Shown here in pieces: positions 8,926 through 18,300 of a stretch of 64,000 nt of DNA. The DNA lies in NCBI GenBank assembly GCA_963788975.1, contig CAWBIJ010000004.1, forward strand, positions 1,240,001-1,304,000, written 5' to 3'. The stretch's first letter is position 1; each line of letters opens with the position of its first letter. This DNA is from VRUE01 sp963788975. GTDB lineage: Bacteria > Actinomycetota > Thermoleophilia > Solirubrobacterales > 70-9. Below the pieces are notes generated by a model. That model saw only the letters and a program-made list of their open reading frames with translations. It was not told where the DNA came from and ran no database searches. The position numbers and the translations under genes were made by a program.

Positions 8926-8960
8926 CCAACTATAGTTGGGATATAGCAGCTATAGTTTGG
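8926..8960 (+). promoter_or_regulatory. Operator and promoter of the wHTH-nucleotidyltransferase pair
   Basis: A perfect 14-base palindrome (CCAACTATAGTTGG, 8926-8939) is followed by an imperfect second copy at 8947-8960. The core CTATAGTT repeats directly with a 20-base period (8930 and 8950), two helical turns. The second copy contains TATAGT (8951-8956), ten bases before ATG 8967, so a protein bound here would cover the -10. The N-terminal winged helix of the next gene is the obvious ligand. Confidence 0.65.
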
Positions 8961-8966
8961 TAGACA

Positions 8967-9584
8967 ATGGACTTCACCAATCCTCTGCGCGTCGTAACGC
9001 CGACCCTCGACGGTGACGTGCTCGCGGTTCTGGCCGGAAGCGACGAAGAGTTCAGCGGCCGGCGAATCCACCGCCTGCTCGGCCATAGTTCGGAGCCGGG
9101 TGTTCGCAAGGCGGCCGAGCGACTTGTCGATCAGGGCATCGTCCTGCGCCGCCAAGCCGGCCGCGCAAACCTCTACCGGCTGAACCGAAGTCATCTTGCC
9201 GCGCCCCAAATCGAAGGGTTGGCCACTTTGCGGACTCGGTTGATTTCCCGTCTCCAAGAGGCCATCACCGACTGGAAGCTCCCCCCTCAGTGGGTTCTCC
9301 TCTTCGGTTCGGTCGCGCGCGGGGAGGGAAGACCTGGAAGCGATCTCGACATTCTTGTGATCCGTGGATCGGAGGTGGACGAGGAATCCGCCGAGTGGCG
9401 AGCACAGCTTGCATCTCTCGAAAGCGATGCCAGAGAATGGACGGGAAACGACACTCGGATCGTTGAGTACGACGAGGAGGAGGTGGCAGGCGGCAGCAGG
9501 CTCGTCGAGCAGGCGCTCGCAGACGGTATCGAGCTCTACGGCTCTCGCAGGCGCCTTCGCAAGCTGATCGAGGCGCGCGCGTGA
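8967..9584 (+). CDS. Winged-helix protein fused to minimal nucleotidyltransferase
   Basis: A 205-residue protein with two parts. Residues 1-80 look like a winged helix (DEEFSGRRIHRLLGHS, then VRKAAERLVDQGIVLRR and a wing AGRANLYRLN). Residues 105-200 are a minimal nucleotidyltransferase with WVLLFGSVARGEGRPGSDLD, the GSX10DXD motif. Such nucleotidyltransferases pair with HEPN proteins in type VII (MntA/HepT-like) toxin-antitoxin systems, where the transferase modifies the HEPN toxin. Here the DNA-binding part is fused to the transferase, so one protein could both repress the operon and neutralise its partner. The next gene overlaps by four bases (GTGA). The start is probably leaderless. Confidence 0.75.
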   Translation: MDFTNPLRVVTPTLDGDVLAVLAGSDEEFSGRRIHRLLGHSSEPGVRKAAERLVDQGIVLRRQAGRANLYRLNRSHLAAPQIEGLATLRTRLISRLQEAITDWKLPPQWVLLFGSVARGEGRPGSDLDILVIRGSEVDEESAEWRAQLASLESDAREWTGNDTRIVEYDEEEVAGGSRLVEQALADGIELYGSRRRLRKLIEARA

Positions 9585-9985
9585 TGGTCACCCGAATGCG
9601 GGACTGCGACGAGCAAATAGCAGCCAGCAGGCTGCGCAAGGCGGTTCAGTTCTTGGAGGCCGCGGCGACCATCCGAGACCTCGCAGACGACGAAGCCGAG
9701 ATCGGCGACGCTTTCGTCACCCTCTGTGTCCACGCCGGGATCGGCGCCTCGGACGTGATCTGCTGCAAGGCTCTCGGTCACCACGTTCAGGGTGACGATC
9801 ACAACCAGGCCATCGCCGAGCTCTCAAAGGTCATGCCCGAGGGGGCGGAGCTGGGTGATGACCTCCGCGTCCTGCTCCAGATGAAGAACCGTGCCGGGTA
9901 CGGAGCGCCACCGGTTAGCGCCGCGCAGCGCAAACGGGCATGGCGACGCGCCGAGCGCCTGGTCGAGGCGGCTCGATCCCGCTGA
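9581..9985 (+). CDS. HEPN-like partner protein (SAV_6107-type)
   Basis: A 134-residue all-helical protein translated from GTG 9581, overlapping the previous stop by four bases, with an ATG as second codon. The middle VTLCVHAGIGASDVICCKAL and the C-terminal LLQMKNRAGYGAPPVSAAQR match what I remember of actinobacterial SAV_6107-type HEPN proteins, which sit beside nucleotidyltransferases. The RX4-6H ribonuclease motif of active HEPN toxins is not evident in the expected place, so activity is uncertain. By position it is the toxin or substrate half of the pair. It ends one base before the convergent fumC stop. Confidence 0.6.
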   Translation: MMVTRMRDCDEQIAASRLRKAVQFLEAAATIRDLADDEAEIGDAFVTLCVHAGIGASDVICCKALGHHVQGDDHNQAIAELSKVMPEGAELGDDLRVLLQMKNRAGYGAPPVSAAQRKRAWRRAERLVEAARSR

Positions 9986-9986
9986 G

Positions 9987-11300
<1,314 letters not shown>

Positions 11301-11332
11301 AGTCGTGCCTCCGTCGAGTTCGTGGGTGCCCT

Positions 11333-12520
11333 TCAGCGTATTCGGCTGGAAGCGCGGTGGGCGTCCAAGCCGAGCAGCCGCACCCGTGTCGTCAGGCCGA
11401 GCAGGGCCTGCGCCGTGGTCCAGACCGGGGTCGGGGAGCTGCCGCGGCTGTAGGCGATCGAGCCGTCGCGGCGGGCGAGGGAGGCGAGGTAGTCGAGCGG
11501 AGTGGGCCCGTCCGGAGCGAGAGTGGGACGCGGCCCCAGCCCGGTGACCCGCAGCGCTATCAGGGCGACTCCGGTGCTCTGCGCATTCGAGTCGCCGCCC
11601 GGCGTCGTCGGGAAACCGCCGTCGGCGGCCTGGGCGGAGCGGACCGAGATCGCGGCCCGTCGCGCCCGCGCATGCTGGCCGCGCATCTGCAGCGCCCAGG
11701 CGGCGAGCGCAGTGGAGTCGACGTCGTTGCTCCGGGCCTTGCCGGGCAGCGCGCGCAGGCGTTCGCCGAGACGCCACGCCGCGTCCGAGGGGTCGCGGCC
11801 GCTACGCAAGGCGAGCGCCAGCTCGGCCCAGTCGCCGCCGCTGCCGTTGGCGCGTCGCAGGTAGCGAGCGGCTCGTCGCGAGATCCGCTCCAGTCCATCT
11901 CGCGGGACCTTTGTCGGGACGGATTGCCCCGAGCTTGGCCGCCCGCCTTCGGCAGCGGGGCTGTCCGGCGTCGTCGGGTCGTCCTCGGGCGACTCGCCGA
12001 ACAGCGGCCCGTAGAAGAAGCGGACCGAGTCGCCGTCGGCGACCCTGGCCAGGCAGCCGCCCGCCGAGAAGCTGCCGTTGACGGTCAGCGACCAGTAGCT
12101 GTCGGGCGGGGACGAGGCGTAGGGGCCGATGCGGTCGATGAAGAAGTCGCGGAAGCTGGGGTCCCATTTGCCGCGCCAGGAGATGCCGGCTCCGCGCAGG
12201 GCGTCGTCGAGGGCGCCGGTCGCGGTCGGCGCCGGAGTCGCCCCCGGCGGTCCCCAGCAGGCATGGGGCCCGCTGCCGTCGCTGCCGTCCACCTGGTGCG
12301 GCTCGGTGCTGACCGTGCCCTCGAAGAGGGGCAGCGGCGCCGAGGAGCTCTCGACCCGCAGCGAGACGACGGCCGCCTCCGCCGCAGGGGCGGCAGCCGC
12401 CGCCACGGCCGCGAGCGCGACCGTGGCGGCGAGCGTTGCCGCTGCCGCGTGATGCATTGACCACACCAGGGTGTGGTCAATGCATCGAACGGCGCGATTG
12501 AGCACCAGCCGTGCGCTCAC
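11333..12520 (-). CDS. Secreted DUF4430 + alpha/alpha-barrel repeat protein (transcobalamin-like)
   Basis: A 395-residue exported protein, second gene behind the cobalamin riboswitch. An Ala-rich signal segment ends near AAEA. Residues about 50-175 form a DUF4430/transcobalamin C-terminal-like domain, with ATGALDDALRGAGISW, FFIDRIGPYAS, SYWSLTVNGSFSAGGC and VADGDSVRFFYGP. Residues about 210-390 are helical repeats of the prenyltransferase/squalene-cyclase type, with VDSTALAAWALQM, AQAADGGFPT and PLDYLASLARRDGSIAYS. The order of domains is the reverse of the upstream gene. I start at GTG 12520, which overlaps the upstream stop (GTGA); ATG 12457 is an alternative and lies within a perfect hairpin. 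Cobalamin binding is inferred, not shown. Confidence 0.7.
   Translation of the reverse strand: MSARLVLNRAVRCIDHTLVWSMHHAAAATLAATVALAAVAAAAAPAAEAAVVSLRVESSSAPLPLFEGTVSTEPHQVDGSDGSGPHACWGPPGATPAPTATGALDDALRGAGISWRGKWDPSFRDFFIDRIGPYASSPPDSYWSLTVNGSFSAGGCLARVADGDSVRFFYGPLFGESPEDDPTTPDSPAAEGGRPSSGQSVPTKVPRDGLERISRRAARYLRRANGSGGDWAELALALRSGRDPSDAAWRLGERLRALPGKARSNDVDSTALAAWALQMRGQHARARRAAISVRSAQAADGGFPTTPGGDSNAQSTGVALIALRVTGLGPRPTLAPDGPTPLDYLASLARRDGSIAYSRGSSPTPVWTTAQALLGLTTRVRLLGLDAHRASSRIR
12451..12486 (-). repeat. Perfect 36-base hairpin at the junction of the two transcobalamin-like genes
   Basis: Arms of 17 bases with a two-base centre match perfectly. Both arms contain ATGCAT. One arm holds the alternative ATG 12457 of the downstream gene. 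There is no T run, so it is more likely to affect translation or RNA processing between the two genes than to terminate. Confidence 0.7.
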
Positions 12521-14298
12521 CCGACGAGGAACCGCCTCGCGTGGGTGAGCCGGACGGCGCCGTCACCGGCGCGGGTGGCCGCGGTTACCCGCAGCTTCAC
12601 CTTCTCCCGCTCGGCCAGCGCCTGCCGCAGCGCCTCGCCGGCGGGAACCGCGATCGTCGCTTTGGCACCCGAGCCGACCTCGAACCCGGCGGAGCCGCCG
12701 AGGACCAGCTCCTCGCCGGCGTGCCTGCGGAGCTGGAGCGTCAGCGAGCCGCGACAACCGCCGGCGCCGTTGCCGCGCGGGCAGCGCAGGCGTACGGCGA
12801 CGCTTCCGTCCTGCCACTGGGCCCTGCGCAGGACGCGGACCCGCGGCCCGCGTGCCCGCTGCCGGCTCGACGCTTGCAGCGGCGGCACGTCGACCTTGGG
12901 CGGCGCGCCTGGGTCGGCGACCTTCGGCTCGAACTCGAGGAAGAGGAGGTCGCCGAACCCGACCGGCTCGCTCGTCGCCACCTGCGCCTCGCCACCGCCG
13001 ATCCGCACTCGCCATCCGTAGTCGGAGGTCTCGTCGACGCCGTTCAGCGAGGTGAGCCGTACCCCGCCACTTCCGGCGACCGTCTCGAACTCGGCGACGC
13101 AGCCCGCTGGGGTCGAGGCCGCCTCGGCGTCTTCGAGCGCCTCTTCGAGGCCGGAGCCCGACTCGACGTCGATCCGGCACATCCGCACGTCCTCGCCGCC
13201 GGGGTCGTGGTCGATCGCCAGGACGACGGGGACAGTGGTGCCGTCCCCGACCGCGGGCGCGGGGTGGACGGCGGGGCTGATGCCGTCGAGCCGCGCCGGT
13301 GGCTCAGACGAGAACGCGGCGCCGCCCAGCGGCCGCACCGAGTTGAACGTCTCGAAGGGGCCGCCGGCGAATTCCTCGGTCCAGTCGAAGTGCCCGTCGG
13401 GGCGCTGCAGCGAGACGAGGTAGTCGAGCGGCGTCTTGCCCTGGTCGGTGGTCCACTCGGGCCCCTGCGGGTCGATGCCGCACTGAATCAGGCCGCTGAC
13501 CACCCAGGCCGTCGTGTCGGTGTTGACGCCGACCCCGAACCACTCGGGCGGGACGACGAAGCCGCCGGTGGCGGGGTCCTGGAGAGTGTGGAGCAGGTCG
13601 ATCGCCTGCCCGACGTCGGCGTCGGACGGGCTGACGCCGGCGGCGCAGAAAGCAGCGATGGCGGCGCCAGTCATGTCGGTGTCCGGCGGTGCACTCGGCG
13701 ATGCGCTCCAGCTCCAGCCGCCGTTTGGCAGCTGTTTCGCGCGCAGGTTGTCGACGACCCAGCGCAGCACCTCCTGTGGCGCCCCCGCGTGGTGCAGGGC
13801 GAGCACGCCGAAGATGTCGTCGTTGAGCAGGCCGGTGCTGCCGATCTGCTCGCCGTCGAACAGCTCGGCGAGCCGGGCGACGAGGTTGCTTTTGGTCGCG
13901 TCTGCCGAGGTCGAGAGACGGGACGTCTGGATCCCGCCCGCGTGGCCGGCGAGGATGCCGCGGGCGGCGTCCGTACCGGCGCCTCCCGGGCCGTTCGCCT
14001 GCAGGTCGCCCAGGTAGAACTCCTGGGCGCTGGGATCGGCCAGCGAGGTGCTGGCGTCGGCGGCATTGATCCCGGCTGCGGCGAGGGCAGTCATCGCCCA
14101 GTCGCTGCCGAGGCTGCCGTTCTCTTCCTGGTTGGTGAGGAACCAATTGGCGCCGCGGTCGGCGGCGTGCTCGGCCTGGGCCGGAGTTACGTATGCATTT
14201 GCGTTGACAGTCCAGGCCGTCATCGCCGCGAGGACGAGGCCCAGCGCGCAGAGGACACGCAGGGGCCGGCTGAGGGAAATGCTGTGTGGCGCTTTCAT
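12517..14298 (-). CDS. Secreted alpha/alpha-barrel + DUF4430 protein (transcobalamin/intrinsic-factor-like)
   Basis: A 593-residue exported protein, first gene after the cobalamin riboswitch. ATG 14298 has AAAGGAG six bases upstream. The signal peptide ends near VNANA. Residues about 35-330 carry helical repeats as in terpene cyclases and cobalamin carriers: RGANWFLTNQEENGSLGSDW, LPNGGWSWSAS, LQDPATGGFVVPPEWFG and PLDYLVSLQRPDGHFDW. Residues about 360-465 look like DUF4430: VVLAIDHDPGGEDV, GLEEALEDAEAAS, DYGWRVRIGGGEA and GFGDLLFLEFE. A C-terminal Ig-like domain follows, with VRLRCPRGNGAGGCRGSL. Barrel plus DUF4430 is the build of animal intrinsic factor and transcobalamin, and riboswitch control supports an extracellular corrinoid-binding role. 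This is inference. Confidence 0.75.
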   Translation of the reverse strand: MKAPHSISLSRPLRVLCALGLVLAAMTAWTVNANAYVTPAQAEHAADRGANWFLTNQEENGSLGSDWAMTALAAAGINAADASTSLADPSAQEFYLGDLQANGPGGAGTDAARGILAGHAGGIQTSRLSTSADATKSNLVARLAELFDGEQIGSTGLLNDDIFGVLALHHAGAPQEVLRWVVDNLRAKQLPNGGWSWSASPSAPPDTDMTGAAIAAFCAAGVSPSDADVGQAIDLLHTLQDPATGGFVVPPEWFGVGVNTDTTAWVVSGLIQCGIDPQGPEWTTDQGKTPLDYLVSLQRPDGHFDWTEEFAGGPFETFNSVRPLGGAAFSSEPPARLDGISPAVHPAPAVGDGTTVPVVLAIDHDPGGEDVRMCRIDVESGSGLEEALEDAEAASTPAGCVAEFETVAGSGGVRLTSLNGVDETSDYGWRVRIGGGEAQVATSEPVGFGDLLFLEFEPKVADPGAPPKVDVPPLQASSRQRARGPRVRVLRRAQWQDGSVAVRLRCPRGNGAGGCRGSLTLQLRRHAGEELVLGGSAGFEVGSGAKATIAVPAGEALRQALAEREKVKLRVTAATRAGDGAVRLTHARRFLVG

Positions 14299-14385
14299 CG
14301 CCATCTCCTTTTTCAAGGGCGGCGACGCACGCGCACAACCGTGTCGAGTGAGCCGGCCGCCTAGTCGCGAGGCGAACCTCCTTGC

Positions 14386-14573
14386 GACTCTCGGCCGGAT
14401 ATTCGGGCTCGGGATCGTCCTCCTGACCACCCTTCCCGGACCTCAACAAACCGGTCCAGTGGGACTACAGGTCAGTCGTCACCCACACCGCTGCGCGTCA
14501 GCCCCGGATTCACACCGGAGTTCCCCGCGCCGTGAGTCGGGGCCACCCTAACACGGGCCCCTGGAGCCGAGTC
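14386..14573 (-). ncRNA. Cobalamin (adenosylcobalamin-type) riboswitch
   Basis: On the minus strand the conserved core reads GGGGAACTCCGGTG, then TGAATCCGGGGCTGACGCGC and AGCGGTG (14486-14526). A B12-box-like CCCACTGG follows (14456-14463), then GGGAAGG and the 3' element CGAGCCCGAATATCCGGCCG. The ends pair as P1: 14566-14573 with 14386-14395, with a two-base bulge. Order and spacing match the cobalamin riboswitch consensus as I remember it. It lies 88 bases before the ATG at 14298. The leader then has a small hairpin around AAGGAGG-TTCG-CCTC and the true ribosome site AAAGGAG. In known cases high cobalamin lowers expression of transport or synthesis genes. Confidence 0.88.
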
Positions 14574-14584
14574 TGTGAAGTTGC

Positions 14585-15094
14585 TCACCCTCGCGCCTGG
14601 CCGGCGTCGAAGCCCTCGCGGTAGGTGCGCAGGAAGGCGGGCGGCAGCGGCTCGCTGCCGGGGCTGTAGCGGGCGGCGACCGCGAGCCGGCGGACCAGGT
14701 CGGCATGGATGCCGCCGCTCTGCTCGGCTCCGCGCTCGGCGGCGCCGAGCAGGTAGCCCAGCTTGAGGTTGGCGTCGCCGCCGGGGTCTTCGCGAGCCTC
14801 GGCGTTGAGAGTCGTCGCCGCGTCCAGCATCGTTCCCCCGACCGCCGCCAGGTCACCGCCCTTCTGGTTTTCGGCCAGGCAATCGCTGATCGGCACCTCG
14901 CCGCTAAGCAGTACTTCGCCCGGCGCGTCGCCGAGCGCGCTGACGTAGGCGCCGGGGCCGTCGAGACAGGCGGCCGGTGTCTCGTCGCTCGCCCCGCCGC
15001 AGCCCGCAAGGAGAACCGCGAGTGCACAGAGCCCGCCGGCGAGCCTGGCCAGATAACGCGCGGGTACCCAGAGCATTCTCATTCTCAAAGCCAT
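14585..15094 (-). CDS. Small lipoprotein
   Basis: A 169-residue protein with a type II signal: a basic start, the hydrophobic GGLCALAVLLAG and lipobox LLAGC followed by GGAS. The mature part is mostly helical (GGTMLDAATTLNAEAREDPG, KLGYLLGAAERGAEQSGG) and ends GFDAGQARG. I do not recognise a family. The start ATG 15094 is preceded by TAACCT at seven bases and no ribosome site, so it is probably leaderless; ATGs at 15082 and 15076 are alternatives. It lies just upstream of the riboswitch on the same strand but has its own promoter, so a link to corrinoid handling is only positional. Confidence 0.7.
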   Translation of the reverse strand: MALRMRMLWVPARYLARLAGGLCALAVLLAGCGGASDETPAACLDGPGAYVSALGDAPGEVLLSGEVPISDCLAENQKGGDLAAVGGTMLDAATTLNAEAREDPGGDANLKLGYLLGAAERGAEQSGGIHADLVRRLAVAARYSPGSEPLPPAFLRTYREGFDAGQARG

Positions 15095-15320
15095 TTCCGG
15101 CAGGTTATTGACTTGGAGAGCGCTTTGAGGAACACGATCTTTTTCTTGACAGTCCTGAATCACTGCTGTTTCAATCACGCACAGTTCATGTACGAAATAG
15201 TTCAGTCCGCATAGGGAAGCAGACAGGGACTAGCAGCACCAGGGACTTGAGAAACCGAGCCTCGCGGGAGCACCGCACCAGGGAGCGGCAGCAGAGGGGC
15301 TCAAGGGACAAGGAGAGAGT

Positions 15321-18300
15321 GTGAGAGCACAGGCGAAGCATTCGTCCGCCAAGCGCGACGGTTCCGTCCAGCGTTGCGCCGCCTTCGGGCGCTGCAATCG
15401 CTTTGCACGGCCCGCCCTTCTCACGATCGCCGCCCTCTTCCTCCTCGCCTATTTCGCTGCCCCGGCATCGGCCGTCCTCGTCCGCCCCTATCAGAGCTCC
15501 TTCGGCTCGCCCCTCTCCAACCCCCAGTCGATCGCGGTCGACCAATCCGGCACAGGCGCCGGCGACGTCTACGTCGTCGACCTCTCCGAACCCGGCACGA
15601 TCAAGAAGTTCGACTCCGCTGGCAACCCAGAGGACTTTTCGGCACTGGGCACCAACACCCTCGACGGTTCTGGTACCCCCGCCGGCCTTTTCGCTTTCTT
15701 CGCCAACGGCGCCCAGGTCGCCATCGACTCTTCGGGCAATCCCGCCACCGACGGCGACATCTACGTCTCCGATCCCTTCAACTTCACCGTTCAGGTTTTC
15801 GATGCCTCCGGGACCTACCAGGGTTCCCTCGGATTCGGCCTTTCGACCGGCGTTGCCGTCGGACCCGACGGTCGCGTCTACGTCGGCATGAACGCGGGGG
15901 TCGTCAATCGCTATGTCCCCTCCGGAGGCCCGGTCACCGAGGCCGATTTCGACGCTCAGATGACGGGACTACCGGGCGCCCAGGGTGCTCTCGCGGTCGA
16001 CTCGGCCGGTTCGGTCTACGTGACCACTCGCTCCACCGGTCCGCTCACCAAGTACACCGCGGCCCAGTTCGGCGCAGCCTCCCCGAGTGGCACGGTGGTC
16101 GACGCGACGAGTAGAGCTGTCGCAGTCGACCCCACCACCGACAACGTCTATGTCGACGAGGGCGACGGGATCGCCGTGTTCAGCTCCGCGGGCGACTTCC
16201 GCTTCAGGTTTGGCTCCTCGGCAGAGTTCGGGACCGAATCGGTCGGAATCGGCGTCAAGGGCTCGGGCGGCAACGCCTACGTCGCAGATCCCGCCACCGG
16301 CGAGATCGACCTCTTTGGCCCCGAGGACGACGTCCCACTCGCGACCACCCAATCCGCGACCAACATCACCAAGGTCAAAGCCACGCTGCACGGTCTTGTC
16401 GATCCTGGCGACGACCCGGGGATCGACGACTGTTACTTCGAGTGGGGGACAAGCGTCGCCTACGGCAACACCGCCCCCTGCGCTGAGGGCACCTCGTTCT
16501 CAGAGCCTACGCCCGTCTCAGCTGCGCTAACCGGTCTCACCCCCGGTGAGACCTATCACTTCCGCCTCCAGATTTCGACCACCGCCCAAGGCGAGTTCAC
16601 CGGCGCCGACGAAAGCTTTCAGGCGGTCGCCGTGCCACCCCAGCGCTTCCAGCTCGCTGCCTTTGGCCCCGATGGCACCGGAGCCAGCTTCTTCAGCAGA
16701 AACCGCCAGCTCGCCTACAACCAGGCCAATGACAGGCTTTACGTGCTCAATCCGGGTGAAAATCCCTTTTCCGATCCGAGCTTGATCTACGGCTTCGAAG
16801 TCTCCTCTTCTGCACGAACACCCTTGGGCGGCGCCTTCCCTATTTCGACGATCGGATCATCCAGTAATTTCGCCGATATAGCTGTCGACAGCACAGCGCT
16901 TGCCTCGGCCGGCAACATCTATCTCGTTCGCGGAATGAATCGCACCTCGATCTACGGCTTCGACTTCACCGGCGCCGCCTTGGGCGGCAACTTTCCGGTC
17001 CCAGCAACCGGCCCTTCGGAAAATTGTGGCGTGGCGGTCGACTCCACCGGCGCCTTTTGGGTTGGAACTTTCGCCGGAGCAGTTGATAAGTATGACTCAG
17101 CCGGCAACCCCATAGAAAGCGTCGTCACAATCGAATCCGAAGTAGGGGGTTCTACCTGCAACATCGCCTTCGATTCCAACGACGACATGTATGTGAAATC
17201 TGCCTTCACTGAAGCATTGGGGTGGCGTGTTTGGAAGCTCACTGCCCCTTCCTACTCTACGGCCACGGCAAAACTCATTGATCCCGGCGCCTCAATGGGA
17301 GCTTCCTCGCAAGTCAAAGGGATAGCAGTTGATACCTCCGATCACCATCTTTTCGTCGCCTACAACGACAAAGTCAGAGAGTACGATGCCACCGGCGTTC
17401 TCCTCCGCGAGTTCGCCACCGGCATTCCCGGCGCTGACTTTCGTGGCATAGCGGTCGATTCCACCAACCACCACGTCTACGTCTCCGATGCCGGCAACAA
17501 CAAGATCCGCGAGTTCAGCCCAGCCGTCATCGCGCCTGACGTCACCACCGGTTCCGGCTCTCCTCTTTCTGCCACCTCGGCAATGCTCGATGGCGTGCTT
17601 TCTTCCAACAATATCCCCCTCACTGACTGTCGCTTTGAGTACGTCAGCGAGGCGGAGTTCCTCGTCAGTGGCTTCGAAGACCTCTCATCCGGAGGGTCCG
17701 TGCCCTGCACCCCGGCCCACGACTCGATTCCCGTCGACTTCGAGGACCACGCCGTAACCGGCACGGCAACGGGACTCGACCCGGCAACGTCATATCGCTT
17801 CCGCCTCGTCGCCGCCAATGCCGACATTACCGCCCCCGCTCTCGACAACTTCGTTCCCGGCCAGCCGCTGGTCGAGACCACGGGCTCCCCTACTCGCAGC
17901 GCCACAACCGCCCGTCTCGACGCTCGTGTCTATCCCCATGGGACCGATACCACCTATCACTTCGAGTACGGCGATCAGGGCCCTTGTGACTCCAACCCCT
18001 GTATCGCCACTGCGCCCCATCCAGTGGGTTCGGGCGATATCTGGAAGCTCGTGTCCCAGCAGATCACTGGGCTAGTTCCCAATACCACTTACCACTATCG
18101 CGTCCTCGCCGACAACGGCAATCCCGACGGCTCGACTGCAGGCGAGGACCTCGCATTCACCACCCGATCCACCGCACAGCTCACGCACGGCGACCTTCCC
18201 GGCCCTCCCGGCTCTGATCGCGCCTGGGAGCTCGTAAACGCTCCCGATACCGGTGGCAACCCGATCGCCGCTGCCTCGGCTATCTCCACCAACGGCAACC

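Noticed and set aside
12511..14364. Long open frame on the plus strand
   Set aside because: Antisense shadow of the transcobalamin-like gene; composition and lack of motifs are typical of high-GC complementary frames.
14585..15094. Placing the lipoprotein gene under the cobalamin riboswitch
   Set aside because: It lies upstream of the riboswitch on the same strand and has its own -10 element.
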